Assembly: GCA_944321765.1 (NCBI GenBank)
Contig: CALUMQ010000005.1
Location: 1-64,000, forward strand
From: an uncultured Alistipes sp.
GTDB lineage: Bacteria > Bacteroidota > Bacteroidia > Bacteroidales > Rikenellaceae
Direction: 5' to 3'
Length of the DNA: 64,000 bases
The position numbers were made by a program, and so were the translations under genes. The notes beneath the pieces are model-generated. The model was not told where the DNA came from, searched no databases, and saw nothing but the letters and a program-made list of their open reading frames with translations. Below are positions 34,193-44,604 of this stretch, piece by piece. Every line of letters starts with the position of its first letter. Position 1 is the first letter of the stretch.

Positions 34193-34555
34193 ATGCAGCA
34201 GAGGATCCAATTCGTACTGATTCTGTCGCTCTTCATCCTGACGGGGAGCCTGCAGGACACGACGTTCGGCGGCGCAATGTCCGCTGAAGAGGCCGTGCTG
34301 ACCCGGACGACCTCCGACGAGGGGGCCGTCGCCACGCATCGTTATCTCTCCGCCGCTCTCCATACGTGCGACATCTCGGTCGAGACTCCCGTCGTATCGT
34401 ACGATCACAAAGCCCTGTTCCGCCAGCGTGTGGGTGCACGTGCCGCCTCCGATGCCGTCTTCGGCCGGACGACGCCCCGGCGTGTCGCCACGCCCTTGCC
34501 CTATGGCAAGGCGGTCGACTACTACGTCTTCACCCTGGGGCGGATTCTCGTGTGA
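34193..34555 (+). CDS. Small secreted or membrane protein of unknown function before nuoA
   Basis: 120 residues. Hydrophobic start (MQQRIQFVLILSLFILTG) that could be a signal peptide or anchor; the rest is polar with no recognised motif (SYDHKALFRQRVGARAASDA, YYVFTLGRILV). It lies just after a promoter and 113 nt before nuoA, so it may be the first gene of the nuo transcript. I do not know a complex I gene of this type. Confidence 0.55.
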   Translation: MQQRIQFVLILSLFILTGSLQDTTFGGAMSAEEAVLTRTTSDEGAVATHRYLSAALHTCDISVETPVVSYDHKALFRQRVGARAASDAVFGRTTPRRVATPLPYGKAVDYYVFTLGRILV

Positions 34556-34668
34556 CGCTGCGCTCGGTCAGCCGCAGGGCTCTCCTCCCCGCATTCGGAG
34601 AGACCTTCCTGCCGGGCGGTCACGCCGGTCGGCATCCTCGGAAGTTGAATCTGTAAATTCCTTACGAT

Positions 34669-35019
34669 ATGTATTTTACGTTATTGGTGGTCGTCATTCT
34701 CACGGCCATCGCGCTGGTCAAGGTCGCGCTGGGCATCGCCCGGGCCATCTCTCCGCGTTCGTACAACCCCCAGAAGGGTGAGGCCTACGAGTGCGGTATC
34801 CCGACGCGCGGCCGTTCGTGGATGCAGTTCAAGGTGGGTTACTACCTCTTCGCCATCCTCTTCCTGATGTTCGACGTCGAGACGGTCTTCCTCTTCTCGT
34901 GGGCCGTCGTCGTGCAGGAGTTGGGCATGTATGGACTGGTCAGCATCCTCTTCTTTTTGGTGGTATTGATTCTGGGCCTGGCCTATGCCTGGCGGAAAGG
35001 AGCTTTGGAATGGAAGTAA
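34669..35019 (+). CDS. nuoA: NADH-quinone oxidoreductase subunit A
   Basis: 116 residues with three hydrophobic helices. Between the first and second lies the loop [24 protein letters not shown], with the conserved Cys. It is part of the membrane arm near the quinone site. Its last 10 nt overlap nuoB. Confidence 0.96.
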   Translation: MYFTLLVVVILTAIALVKVALGIARAISPRSYNPQKGEAYECGIPTRGRSWMQFKVGYYLFAILFLMFDVETVFLFSWAVVVQELGMYGLVSILFFLVVLILGLAYAWRKGALEWK

Positions 35020-35666
35020 AGAAACCCGCAATCAAGTCGATGAAGTACGAAGACTTCAACGACAACGAATACATCGAACAGATGATCGCCCAGCTGCGCG
35101 AGAACGGTACGAACGTCGTGATGGGGTGTCTCGACGAGGTGATCGAGTGGGGCCGCAGCAACAGCCTCTGGCCCCTGACCTTCGCGACGAGCTGCTGCGG
35201 CATCGAGTTCATGGCCGTGGGCGCCGCGCGCTACGATTTTGCCCGCTTCGGGTTTGAAGTGACCCGCGCCTCCCCGCGTCAGGCCGACTTTATCATGGTC
35301 GCCGGAACCATCACCCACAAGATGGCTCCGGTGCTCAAGCGTCTCTACGAGCAGATGGCCGACCCGAATTATGTGATTGCCACGGGCGGCTGCGCCATCA
35401 GCGGAGGACCCTTCAAGAAGTCGTACCACGTGGTCAACGGCGTGGACAAGATCCTTCCCGTCGATGTCTACATCCCCGGCTGTCCGCCGCGTCCCGAGGC
35501 GATGCTCTACGGACTGATGCAGCTGCAGCGCAAGGTCAAGGTGCAGCGCTTCTTCGGCGACGTGAACCGCCAGATCGACCGCAAGGAGTACGAGGAGCTG
35601 CTGCTCCGCGACATCACGGCACAAAAGGATGAACTGAATGTGGAAAAAGGAGATACCCATGAATAA
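35010..35666 (+). CDS. nuoB: NADH-quinone oxidoreductase subunit B
   Basis: 218 residues from ATG at 35010, preceded by AAAGGAG 7 nt upstream and lying inside the nuoA end. It binds the last cluster N2 through tandem Cys in [16 protein letters not shown] and IPGCPPRPE. The C-terminal tail beyond about 190 is charged and longer than in E. coli. Ends overlapping nuoCD by 8 nt. Confidence 0.96.
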   Translation: MEVKKPAIKSMKYEDFNDNEYIEQMIAQLRENGTNVVMGCLDEVIEWGRSNSLWPLTFATSCCGIEFMAVGAARYDFARFGFEVTRASPRQADFIMVAGTITHKMAPVLKRLYEQMADPNYVIATGGCAISGGPFKKSYHVVNGVDKILPVDVYIPGCPPRPEAMLYGLMQLQRKVKVQRFFGDVNRQIDRKEYEELLLRDITAQKDELNVEKGDTHE

Positions 35667-37281
35667 CGACTGGATGAAAAAGATCCCCGAATGGGAGCCT
35701 GCGGCCGAGTGGTCGGAGGCCGGGGACGGACGCTTCACCGTGCCGGCCGAGCGGTTCCGCTTCCTGGCCGAGCGTCTGAAAAAGGAGGGCGGCTTCGACT
35801 TCCTGCGCAGCCTGACCGGCATGGACTGGGGCGAAGAGGGCTTCGGCGCGGTCTACCACCTGGAGAACACCTCCACGGGAGAGAACATCGTGGTGCGGGC
35901 CGTGACTGCGGACCGCGAACATCCGCTGCTTCCGACGGTCAGCGATCTGTGGCGGGGTGCGGAGTTCAACGAGCGCGAGGCGTTTGACTACTTCGGCATC
36001 CGCTTCGTGAACCACCCCGACATGCGGCGTCTCTTTCTGCGCGACGACTGGGTGGGCTACCCGCTGCGCAAGGATTACGACCCTTCGCTCAACCCGCTGC
36101 GCATGAGCAACGAGGTGGCGAAGGACAGCACCGCCTCGTACGATCTGATGCCCGACGGCAGCATCATCCGTCACCGCAACGTGATCTTCGACGAGGGCGA
36201 GTATGTGATCAACATCGGTCCGCAGCACCCCGCGACGCACGGCGTACTGCGCTTCCGCGTCTCGCTCGAGGGCGAGATCATCCGCAAACTCGACGTGCAC
36301 TGCGGTTACATCCACCGCGGCATCGAGAAGATGTGCGAAGAGCTGACCTATCCCCAGACGCTGGCCCTCACGGACCGTCTCGATTACCTCGGAGCGTCGC
36401 AGAACCGTCATGCGCTGTGCATGTGCATCGAGAAGGGCCTCGGCGTTGAGGTCCCCGAGCGCGTGCAGTACATCCGCACGATCATGGACGAGTTGCAGCG
36501 CATCGATTCGCACCTGCTCTTCTTCTCGTGCCTCTGCATGGATATGGGTGCTCTGACGGCTTTCTTCTATGGTTTCCGCGATCGCGAGAAGGTGCTCGAC
36601 ATCCTCGAGCAGACCACCGGCGGACGTCTGATCCAGACCTACAATACCATCGGCGGCGTGCAGGCGGACATCCATCCCGACTTCGTGCGCAAGGTCAAGG
36701 AGCTGATCGCCTACCTGCGTCCGACGCTGCGCGAGTACCACGAGGTGTTTACCGGCAACGTCATTGCGCAGGAGCGTCTGAAGGGTACCGGCGTGCTGAC
36801 GCGCGAGGATGCCATCTCGTTCGGCGCCACGGGCGGTACGGGACGTGCCGCAGGATGGGCCTGCGACGTGCGCAAGCGCCACCCCTACGCCATGTACGGC
36901 AAGGTCGATTTCGACGAGGTGCTCTTCACCGAAGGCGACTGTTTCGCGCGCTACATGGTGCGCATGCGCGAAATCGAGCAGAGCATGCGGATCATCGAGC
37001 AGCTGATCGACAACATCCCCGAGGGACCCTACCAGGTGAAGATGAAACCCGTGATCCGCATCCCCGAGGGCAGCTACTACGCCGCCGTCGAGGGGAGCCG
37101 CGGCGAATTCGGCGTCTACATCGAGAGCCGCGGTGACAAGTTCCCCTATCGTATGAAATTCCGTTCGACGGGTCTTCCGCTGGTCTCCTGCATGGAGACC
37201 ATTTCACGCGGCGCGAAGATCGCCGACCTGATCGCCATCGGCGGTACGGTCGACTACGTGGTGCCCGATATCGACCGCTAA
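35659..37281 (+). CDS. nuoCD: NADH-quinone oxidoreductase subunit C/D fusion
   Basis: 540 residues from ATG at 35659, which has AAAGGAGA 5 to 8 nt upstream; the ATG at 35638 is inside nuoB without such a site. N-terminal NuoC part (about 1-150: [20 protein letters not shown]) and C-terminal NuoD part ([37 protein letters not shown]). The His and Asp/Tyr residues at the quinone pocket are in the NuoD part. Confidence 0.96.
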   Translation: MNNDWMKKIPEWEPAAEWSEAGDGRFTVPAERFRFLAERLKKEGGFDFLRSLTGMDWGEEGFGAVYHLENTSTGENIVVRAVTADREHPLLPTVSDLWRGAEFNEREAFDYFGIRFVNHPDMRRLFLRDDWVGYPLRKDYDPSLNPLRMSNEVAKDSTASYDLMPDGSIIRHRNVIFDEGEYVINIGPQHPATHGVLRFRVSLEGEIIRKLDVHCGYIHRGIEKMCEELTYPQTLALTDRLDYLGASQNRHALCMCIEKGLGVEVPERVQYIRTIMDELQRIDSHLLFFSCLCMDMGALTAFFYGFRDREKVLDILEQTTGGRLIQTYNTIGGVQADIHPDFVRKVKELIAYLRPTLREYHEVFTGNVIAQERLKGTGVLTREDAISFGATGGTGRAAGWACDVRKRHPYAMYGKVDFDEVLFTEGDCFARYMVRMREIEQSMRIIEQLIDNIPEGPYQVKMKPVIRIPEGSYYAAVEGSRGEFGVYIESRGDKFPYRMKFRSTGLPLVSCMETISRGAKIADLIAIGGTVDYVVPDIDR

Positions 37282-37296
37282 AAACGCTTCAGAGAT

Positions 37297-38373
37297 ATGT
37301 TTGATTTCAGTGTCATAACAAGCTGGATCCACGCGTTGCTCACGTCGTGGATGCCCGAAGGGCTGGCCGTCTTCATCGAGTGTGTGCTCGTCGGCGTATG
37401 CCTGCTGCTGATGTACGCCGTGATCGCCATCGTGATGATCTTCATGGAGCGCAAGGTCTGTGCTGCGTTCCAGTGCCGTCTGGGCCCGATGCGCGTGGGA
37501 CCGTGGGGCACGGTGCAGGTGCTGTGCGACGTCATCAAGATGCTCACCAAGGAGATCATCACCATCCGCCACTCGGACCGCTTCCTCTACAACCTGGCGC
37601 CCTACATCGTCATCCTGGCCTCGGTGCTGGCCTTCGCCTGTCTGCCCGTGAGCCGCGGCCTGGAGGTGCTGGACTTCAACGTCGGCGTCTTCTTCCTGAT
37701 GGCCGCCTCGTCGATCGGCGTGGTGGGCATCCTGCTGGCCGGGTGGAGTTCGAACAACAAGTATTCGCTCATCGGAGCCATGCGCAGCGGCGCGCAGATG
37801 ATCTCCTATGAACTCTCGATCGGATTGTCGATCCTCACGATCGTCGTGCTGACCGATACGATGCAGTTCTCGGAGATCGTCGAGCGGCAGGCTGACGGAT
37901 GGTTCCTCTTCAAGGGACACCTTCCGGCGCTCATCGCCTTCGTGATCTACCTCATCGCCGGCAACGCCGAGGTCAACCGCGGACCGTTCGACCTTCCGGA
38001 GGCCGAGTCGGAGCTCACGGCCGGATACCACACCGAGTATTCGGGCATGCACTTCGGACTGTTCTACGTCGCGGAGTTCGTCAATCTGTTCATCGTCTCG
38101 GGCGTGGCTGCCACGATCTTCCTCGGCGGCTGGATGCCGCTGCATATTTCCGGATGGGAGGGCTTCAACACCGTCATGGACTACATCCCGGGCTTCGTGT
38201 GGTTCTTCGCCAAGGCCTTCTTCGTGGTGTGGCTGCTGATGTGGATCAAGTGGACCTTCCCGCGGCTGCGCGTGGACCAGATCCTGACCCTCGAGTGGAA
38301 GTACCTGGTACCCATCGGACTGGTGAACCTGCTGCTGATGGTCATTGTCGTCGTATTCAAACTGCATTTCTGA
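37297..38373 (+). CDS. nuoH: NADH-quinone oxidoreductase subunit H
   Basis: 358 residues, hydrophobic throughout. Typical stretches: MERKVCAAFQCRLGPMRVGPWG, NRGPFDLPEAESELTAGYHTEYSGM. It joins the quinone site to the proton channels. Confidence 0.96.
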   Translation: MFDFSVITSWIHALLTSWMPEGLAVFIECVLVGVCLLLMYAVIAIVMIFMERKVCAAFQCRLGPMRVGPWGTVQVLCDVIKMLTKEIITIRHSDRFLYNLAPYIVILASVLAFACLPVSRGLEVLDFNVGVFFLMAASSIGVVGILLAGWSSNNKYSLIGAMRSGAQMISYELSIGLSILTIVVLTDTMQFSEIVERQADGWFLFKGHLPALIAFVIYLIAGNAEVNRGPFDLPEAESELTAGYHTEYSGMHFGLFYVAEFVNLFIVSGVAATIFLGGWMPLHISGWEGFNTVMDYIPGFVWFFAKAFFVVWLLMWIKWTFPRLRVDQILTLEWKYLVPIGLVNLLLMVIVVVFKLHF

Positions 38374-38375
38374 TT

Positions 38376-38813
38376 ATGAGTTATATCAAAGGACTATTCC
38401 ACGGCGTGGGGAGCCTCGCCACGGGCATGAAGGTGACCCTGAAGGAGTTCTTTACGCCGAAGGTCACCGAACAGTATCCGGAGAACCGTGCCACGCTGAA
38501 GATGTTCGACCGCTACTGCGGCGAACTGACCATGCCCCACGATGCCGACGGCAAGAACCGCTGCATCGCCTGCGGACTGTGCCAGGCGGCGTGTCCCAAC
38601 GGCACGATCCACATCGAGACCGAGATGGTCACGGATCCCGAGACGGGCAAGCCGAAGAAGCGGCTCGTGCGTTATGAGTACGACCTGGGGTCGTGCATGT
38701 TCTGCCACCTGTGCGTGAATGCCTGCCCGCACGATGCCATCCGCTTCTCGACGGCCTTCGAACACGCGGTCTTCACGCGCGGAAAGCTTGTCAAACAACT
38801 CAACAAACGCTGA
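38376..38813 (+). CDS. nuoI: NADH-quinone oxidoreductase subunit I
   Basis: 145 residues from ATG at 38376, two bases after the nuoH stop. Two 4Fe-4S motifs, CIACGLCQAACP and CMFCHLCVNACP (N6a and N6b). In a complex without NuoE/F/G it is the likely electron entry from a ferredoxin-like donor. Confidence 0.96.
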   Translation: MSYIKGLFHGVGSLATGMKVTLKEFFTPKVTEQYPENRATLKMFDRYCGELTMPHDADGKNRCIACGLCQAACPNGTIHIETEMVTDPETGKPKKRLVRYEYDLGSCMFCHLCVNACPHDAIRFSTAFEHAVFTRGKLVKQLNKR

Positions 38814-38817
38814 AGCC

Positions 38818-39327
38818 ATGGAGATAACACTCGAATTGATCGTATTCATCGTGCTGGCGCTCTTCATCGGCGTCAGTGCGATCCTGGCCGTGACGACGAA
38901 GCGTATCCTGCGCGCCGCGACCTACCTGCTCTTCGTGCTGTTCGGTACGGCGGGCATCTATTTTCAGCTCAACTACTCGTTCCTCGGGGCCGTGCAGCTG
39001 CTCATCTACGCCGGCGGCATCACGGTGCTCTACGTCTTCTCGATCCTGCTCACGTCGAGCGAGGGCGACAAGGCCCCCGACCTGAAGGGCTACAAGCTGG
39101 TCATGGGACTGCTTGCCACGCTGGTGGGTCTGGGAGTCTGCCTGTGGGTGACGCTCGGGCACGACTTCGCCCCGGAGCACTTCGAGCACGGCGAGCTGGC
39201 CGTGCGCACCATCGGCCATGCGCTGATGAGCAGTGATAAATTCGGCTACGTGCTGCCGTTCGAGGTCATCAGCCTGCTGCTGCTGGCCTGCATCGTCGGC
39301 GGCATCATGATCGCCCGCAAACGCTAA
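38818..39327 (+). CDS. nuoJ: NADH-quinone oxidoreductase subunit J
   Basis: 169 residues from ATG at 38818 (MEITLELIVFIVLALF), 4 nt after nuoI; longer open frame upstream is nuoI sequence. Five hydrophobic helices, with the conserved LNYSFLGAVQLLIYAGGITVLYVF region split here as a membrane pi-bulge helix. Confidence 0.94.
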   Translation: MEITLELIVFIVLALFIGVSAILAVTTKRILRAATYLLFVLFGTAGIYFQLNYSFLGAVQLLIYAGGITVLYVFSILLTSSEGDKAPDLKGYKLVMGLLATLVGLGVCLWVTLGHDFAPEHFEHGELAVRTIGHALMSSDKFGYVLPFEVISLLLLACIVGGIMIARKR

Positions 39328-39340
39328 AAAAGATACCGGT

Positions 39341-39649
39341 ATGATACACATGGAATATTACCTGATCATTTCCACGATCATGATGTTCGTGGGCATCTAC
39401 GGATTCGTCACGCGCCGCAACCTGCTGGCGATGCTGATCTCCGTGGAGTTGATCCTCAACTCGGTGGACATCAATTTCGTTGTTTTCAACCGTTTCCTCT
39501 TCCCGGGGCAGCTCGAGGGATTTTTCTTCACGCTCTTTGCCATTGGCATCAGCGCCGCCGAAACTGCCGTGGCCATCGCCATCATCATCAACATCTACCG
39601 CAACATCCGCAACATCGAGGTGCGGAACCTGCGCAAGATGAAGTGGTAA
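39341..39649 (+). CDS. nuoK: NADH-quinone oxidoreductase subunit K
   Basis: 102 residues, three membrane helices; conserved Glu in SVELILNSVDINF and GISAAETAVAIAI. A second ATG three codons on is an alternative start. Part of the proton channel next to NuoJ and NuoN. Confidence 0.95.
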   Translation: MIHMEYYLIISTIMMFVGIYGFVTRRNLLAMLISVELILNSVDINFVVFNRFLFPGQLEGFFFTLFAIGISAAETAVAIAIIINIYRNIRNIEVRNLRKMKW

Positions 39650-39674
39650 CCGATCTGTCGAAAAACGTATCGCT

Positions 39675-41567
39675 ATGGATTTCACGATATTGATCCTTCT
39701 GTTGCCGCTGGCGGGCTTCCTCTTTCTGGGGCTCGCGGGCATGAAACTGCGGCCCCGGACGGCGGGAGCCGTCGGCACGACCCTGATGGGGGTGGTGACG
39801 TTGCTCTGCTACTGGACGGCCTTCACGTACTTCTCCGCCGGGCGTGACGCCTCGGGCGTGTTCCCGACGCTCATGCCGTGGAACACCGTGTGGCTGCCGA
39901 TCTCGGGCGACCTGCATATCGACCTGGGCATCCTGCTCGATCCGATTTCGGTGATGATGCTCGTGGTCATCTCCACCGTCTCGCTCATGGTCCACATCTA
40001 CTCGTTCGGATACATGAAGGGCGAGCGGGGTTTCCAACGCTACTACGCCTTCCTGTCGTTGTTCACCATGAGCATGATGGGACTGGTCGTCGCGACGAAC
40101 ATCTTCCAGATGTACCTCTTCTGGGAGCTGGTGGGTGTCAGCTCCTACCTGCTGATCGGCTTCTACTACACGAAGCCCGCGGCGATTGCCGCCTCGAAGA
40201 AGGCCTTCATCGTCACGCGCTTCGCCGACCTGGGATTCCTCATCGGCATTCTGGTCTACGGCTATTACACCGGCAGCTTCACCTTTACGCCCGGTGCCAC
40301 GACGCTGGCCGCCGCCGGAGGAATGATTCCGCTGGCCCTGGGGCTGATGTTCGTCGGCGGTGCGGGCAAGAGCGCCATGTTTCCGCTGCACATCTGGCTG
40401 CCCGACGCCATGGAGGGCCCGACGCCCGTTTCGGCGCTGATCCATGCCGCGACGATGGTCGTGGCGGGCGTCTACCTCGTGGCGCGGATGTTTCCCCTCT
40501 TTATCGGCTGCGCCCCCGAGGTGCTGCACGTGACGGCCTACGTCGGAGCCTTCACGGCGCTCTACGCCGCCGTGGTGGCGTGTGTGCAGAGCGATATCAA
40601 GCGCGTGCTGGCCTTCAGTACCATTTCGCAGATCGGCTTCATGATCGTGGCGCTGGGCGTCTGCACGTCGGATGATCCCCACGCGGGTGGTCTGGGATAC
40701 ATGGCCTCGATGTTCCACCTCTTCACCCACGCGATGTTCAAGGCGCTGCTGTTCCTGGGCGCTGGAGCGATCATTCACGCCGTGCACTCGAACGAGATGT
40801 CGACGATGGGCGGTCTGCGGCGCTACATGCCGCTGACCCACGTGACCTTCCTCGTGGCGTGTCTGGCCATCTCGGGCATCTGGCCCTTCAGCGGCTTCTT
40901 CTCCAAGGATGAGATCCTCACGGCCTGCTTCGCCTTCAGCCCCGTGATGGGGTGGGTGATGACGGCCATCGCGGGGCTGACGGCCTTCTACATGTTCCGC
41001 CTCTATTACGGTATCTTCTGGGGCCGCGAGAACCGTGAGCTCCACGCCGAGCACCGTCCGCACGAGGCTCCCTTCTCGATGACCCTTCCGCTGCTGGTGC
41101 TGGCGGCTGTGACCTGCGTGGCGGGCTTCATCCCCTTCGGGCAGTTCGTTTCGAGCAACGGCGAAGCCTACACGATCCATATCGACGGCGGCGTCGCGAC
41201 GCTGAGCCTCTGCGTGGCCGTGGCGGGCATTGCCCTGGCCACCTGGATGTATGCCCGCGAGCAGCAGCCTGTGGCCGATCGGCTGGCCCGGACATTCAGC
41301 GGCCTGCACCGCGCGGCCTACCACCGCTTCTACATCGATGAAATCTACCAGTTCATTACCCACCGGGTGATCTTCGCCTGCATCTCGACTCCGCTGGCGT
41401 GGTTCGACCGTCATGTGATCGACGGCGCGTTGAACCTCCTGGCCCGGGGCACGAACGGTGCCGCCTACCTCATCCGCGGCATCCAGAGCGGCAGCGTGCA
41501 GCGCTATTGCATCTGGTTCCTGAGCGGTGCGCTGGGACTTACGATACTGCTTCTCTTGATCCGCTAA
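39675..41567 (+). CDS. nuoL: NADH-quinone oxidoreductase subunit L
   Basis: 630 residues, multi-spanning antiporter-like subunit. Conserved Glu and Lys in LFWELVGVSSYLLIGFY and GGAGKSAMFPLHIWLPDAMEGPTPVSALIHAATMV-type segment; C-terminal lateral helix region and last membrane helix (FLSGALGLTILLLLI). Distal proton pump. Confidence 0.96.
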   Translation: MDFTILILLLPLAGFLFLGLAGMKLRPRTAGAVGTTLMGVVTLLCYWTAFTYFSAGRDASGVFPTLMPWNTVWLPISGDLHIDLGILLDPISVMMLVVISTVSLMVHIYSFGYMKGERGFQRYYAFLSLFTMSMMGLVVATNIFQMYLFWELVGVSSYLLIGFYYTKPAAIAASKKAFIVTRFADLGFLIGILVYGYYTGSFTFTPGATTLAAAGGMIPLALGLMFVGGAGKSAMFPLHIWLPDAMEGPTPVSALIHAATMVVAGVYLVARMFPLFIGCAPEVLHVTAYVGAFTALYAAVVACVQSDIKRVLAFSTISQIGFMIVALGVCTSDDPHAGGLGYMASMFHLFTHAMFKALLFLGAGAIIHAVHSNEMSTMGGLRRYMPLTHVTFLVACLAISGIWPFSGFFSKDEILTACFAFSPVMGWVMTAIAGLTAFYMFRLYYGIFWGRENRELHAEHRPHEAPFSMTLPLLVLAAVTCVAGFIPFGQFVSSNGEAYTIHIDGGVATLSLCVAVAGIALATWMYAREQQPVADRLARTFSGLHRAAYHRFYIDEIYQFITHRVIFACISTPLAWFDRHVIDGALNLLARGTNGAAYLIRGIQSGSVQRYCIWFLSGALGLTILLLLIR

Positions 41568-41576
41568 TACGACGAA

Positions 41577-43064
41577 ATGATGAATATGCTATCTTTGTTT
41601 CCGCTGCTTCCCCTGGTGATGATGCTGGGGTTGTGGCTGGCGCGTTCGCCGCGGCAGGTGCGTGCGGTGATGGCCACGGGCTCGTCGCTGCTGCTGGTGC
41701 TGGCCGTGGTGCTCGTGGTGCGCTACCTGGGGCTTCGCGAAGCCGGCGAGACGGCTCCGATGCTCTTTACCGACAGTGTCGTGTGGTACGCCCCGCTCAA
41801 CATCCACTACGCCGTGGGTGTCGACGGCATCTCGGTGGCCATGCTCCTCTTGTCGGCCATCATCGTCTTCACGGGCACCTTCGCCTCGTGGCGCATGGAG
41901 CACGACGTGAAGGCCTACTTCCTGTGGTTCTGCCTGCTGAGCGTCGGAGTCTTCGGATTCTTCGTCTCGGTGGACCTCTTCACGATGTTCATGTTCTACG
42001 AGGTGGCGCTGATCCCCATGTACCTGCTCATCGGCGTCTGGGGCAGCGGCCGCAAGGAGTATGCCGCCATGAAGCTTACGCTGATGCTCATGGGCGGCTC
42101 GGCGCTGCTGCTGATCGGCATCCTGGGCATCTACTTCGGTGCCGGAGCCACGACGATGAACGTCCAGGAGATCGCCGCGCTGCACAACATTCCGCTCTCG
42201 CTGCAGCGCATCTGGTTCCCGCTGGTCTTCATCGGATTCGGCGTGCTGGGAGCCCTCTTCCCGTTCCATACGTGGAGCCCCGACGGCCACGCCTCGGCGC
42301 CGACCGCCGTGTCGATGCTTCACGCCGGAGTGCTGATGAAGCTCGGCGGTTACGGATGCTTCCGCGTGGCGATGTACCTGCTGCCCGACGCGGCGCAGGA
42401 GCTGAGCTGGATCTTCATCCTGCTGACGACCGTCTCGGTGGTCTACGGTGCCTTTGCGGCGTGCGTGCAGACCGACCTGAAGTACATCAACGCCTACTCC
42501 TCGGTGTCGCACTGCGGACTGGTGCTCTTCGCCATCCTGATGATGAACACCACGGCTTCGACGGGTGCCATTCTTCAGATGCTGAGCCACGGACTGATGA
42601 CGGCGCTCTTCTTTGCGCTGATCGGCATGATCTACGGACGCACGCATACGCGTGATATCCGTCAGTTGAGCGGCCTGATGAAGGTGATGCCCTTCCTGGC
42701 CGTGGGCTACGTCATTGCGGGTCTTGCAAACCTCGGGCTTCCGGGTCTGAGCGGTTTCGTGGCCGAGATGACGATCTTCAACGGCGCCTTCCAGAATCCC
42801 GACACCTTCCATCGTGTAGTGACGGTCATCGCCTGCACGTCGATTGTCATCACGGCGGTCTACATCCTGCGCGTCGTGGGCAAGATCCTCTACGGCACGT
42901 GCGACAACCCCGAGCATCTGAAACTCTCCGACGCCACGTGGGACGAGCGCCTGTCGGTCATCTGCCTCATCGTGGCCGTGGCCGGTCTGGGCCTTGCGCC
43001 GCTGTGGGTGAGCGACATGATCCACGGAAGCGTCTCCGAACTGATTGCACACATCCTGAGCTAA
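41577..43064 (+). CDS. nuoM: NADH-quinone oxidoreductase subunit M
   Basis: 495 residues, antiporter-like. Conserved MFMFYEVALIPMYLLIG (proton-path Glu), FPFHTWSPDGHASAPTAVS and LKYINAYSSVSHCG. Proton channel between NuoL and NuoN. Confidence 0.96.
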   Translation: MMNMLSLFPLLPLVMMLGLWLARSPRQVRAVMATGSSLLLVLAVVLVVRYLGLREAGETAPMLFTDSVVWYAPLNIHYAVGVDGISVAMLLLSAIIVFTGTFASWRMEHDVKAYFLWFCLLSVGVFGFFVSVDLFTMFMFYEVALIPMYLLIGVWGSGRKEYAAMKLTLMLMGGSALLLIGILGIYFGAGATTMNVQEIAALHNIPLSLQRIWFPLVFIGFGVLGALFPFHTWSPDGHASAPTAVSMLHAGVLMKLGGYGCFRVAMYLLPDAAQELSWIFILLTTVSVVYGAFAACVQTDLKYINAYSSVSHCGLVLFAILMMNTTASTGAILQMLSHGLMTALFFALIGMIYGRTHTRDIRQLSGLMKVMPFLAVGYVIAGLANLGLPGLSGFVAEMTIFNGAFQNPDTFHRVVTVIACTSIVITAVYILRVVGKILYGTCDNPEHLKLSDATWDERLSVICLIVAVAGLGLAPLWVSDMIHGSVSELIAHILS

Positions 43065-43073
43065 ACGACTGAT

Positions 43074-44501
43074 ATGGATTACACCTCGATATTTACGCTG
43101 ATGCGGGCCGAAGTGACCCTCACGGCAATTCTCGTGCTGCTGTTTCTGTATGACCTGCTGGCCGGGGAGCGCGCACGGCGCCACTTTACGGCCGTCGCGA
43201 GCCTTCTGCTGGCGCTGCAGGCCGTGGCGACGGCCTTTCCCGCCGCATCGGGCGAACTCTTCGGCGGCATGTTCCACTACGAACCCATGCACGCCGTGGT
43301 CAAGAGCCTGCTGACCGTCGGCGCCATGATTGTCTGCCTCCAGGCCGACGGATGGCTGCGCGATGCGGAGACGCGCCACAAGCAGGGCGAATTCTACATC
43401 CTGACCCTCTCGACACTGCTGGGCATGTACTTCATGATCGGCGCGGGACACTTCCTGATGTTCTTCATCGGTCTGGAACTCGCTTCGGTGCCCATGGCGT
43501 GCCTCGTGGCCTTCGACAAGTACCGCAACTACTCGGCCGAGGCCGGGGCGAAGTACATCCTTTGCGCCCTCTTCTCGAGCGGACTGATGCTCTACGGCAT
43601 CTCGTTCCTCTACGGAACCACCGGAACGCTCTATTTCGACGACATGGCCTCGCGCATCGACGGGTCGCCGCTCGAAATCATGGCGCTGGTCTTCTTCTTC
43701 GCGGGGCTGGGCTTCAAGATCTCGCTCGTGCCGTTCCACCTCTGGACGGCCGATGCCTATCAGGGGGCGCCGACGGCCGTGACGTCGTATCTTTCGGTCG
43801 TGTCGAAGGGTGCGGCGGCCTTCGTGCTCTTCACGACGCTGGTCAAGGTCTTCGCACCGATGGTCGAGGAGTGGCAGACCGTGCTGTGGATCGTCACCGT
43901 GTTGAGCATCACCGTCGCCAACCTCTTTGCCCTGCGGCAGCACGATCTGAAGCGCTTCATGGCCTTCTCGTCGATCTCCCAGGCCGGATACATCATGCTG
44001 GCCGTTATCGGCGGCAGCTCCGTGGGCATGACCTCGCTGGTCTTCTACGTGCTGGTCTACATGGCTGCGAACCTCGCGGTGTTCGGCGTCCTCTCGACCG
44101 TCGAGCAGCACAGCGGCGGCCGCGTGTGCCTGGAGGACTACAACGGATTCTACCGCACGAATCCCCGTCTGGCGGTGCTGATGACCCTCGGACTCTTCTC
44201 CCTGGCCGGCATTCCGCCCTTCGCGGGCTTCTTCTCGAAATTCTTCGTCTTCGCGGCGGCTTTCCGGAGCGGTTTCTACGTGTTGGTCTTCATCGCGCTG
44301 CTCAATACGGTCATCTCGCTCTACTACTACCTGCTGATCGTCAAGGCGATGTACATCACCCCCTCGGAGACGCCCATTGCAACGTTCCGCACCGACCGCT
44401 ATACGCGCATCAGTCTGGCGCTCTGCACGGCCGGTGTGCTGCTGTTGGGACTTGTGAGCGCCGTTTACGACGGCATCAACGCTCTGGCATACGGTCTTTG
44501 A
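43074..44501 (+). CDS. nuoN: NADH-quinone oxidoreductase subunit N
   Basis: 475 residues, antiporter-like. [38 protein letters not shown] and [16 protein letters not shown] carry the conserved acidic and Lys residues. Last gene of the operon; strong terminator follows. Confidence 0.96.
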   Translation: MDYTSIFTLMRAEVTLTAILVLLFLYDLLAGERARRHFTAVASLLLALQAVATAFPAASGELFGGMFHYEPMHAVVKSLLTVGAMIVCLQADGWLRDAETRHKQGEFYILTLSTLLGMYFMIGAGHFLMFFIGLELASVPMACLVAFDKYRNYSAEAGAKYILCALFSSGLMLYGISFLYGTTGTLYFDDMASRIDGSPLEIMALVFFFAGLGFKISLVPFHLWTADAYQGAPTAVTSYLSVVSKGAAAFVLFTTLVKVFAPMVEEWQTVLWIVTVLSITVANLFALRQHDLKRFMAFSSISQAGYIMLAVIGGSSVGMTSLVFYVLVYMAANLAVFGVLSTVEQHSGGRVCLEDYNGFYRTNPRLAVLMTLGLFSLAGIPPFAGFFSKFFVFAAAFRSGFYVLVFIALLNTVISLYYYLLIVKAMYITPSETPIATFRTDRYTRISLALCTAGVLLLGLVSAVYDGINALAYGL

Positions 44502-44516
44502 GCCGGCCTTTGCATG

Positions 44517-44555
44517 AAAAAAGAGGGAGATCCTTGCGGGATCTCCCTCTTTTTT
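44517..44555. terminator. Bidirectional intrinsic terminator of the nuo operon
   Basis: 17-bp stem AAAAAAGAGGGAGATCC with its complement, 5-nt loop, T-run on both strands. It serves nuoN and the convergent ogt. Confidence 0.9.
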
Positions 44556-44604
44556 GTGCCTTTGCTTCGAGAACTGAGCGCTTCTTCTCGGTTCGGCCCC
44601 TTCC

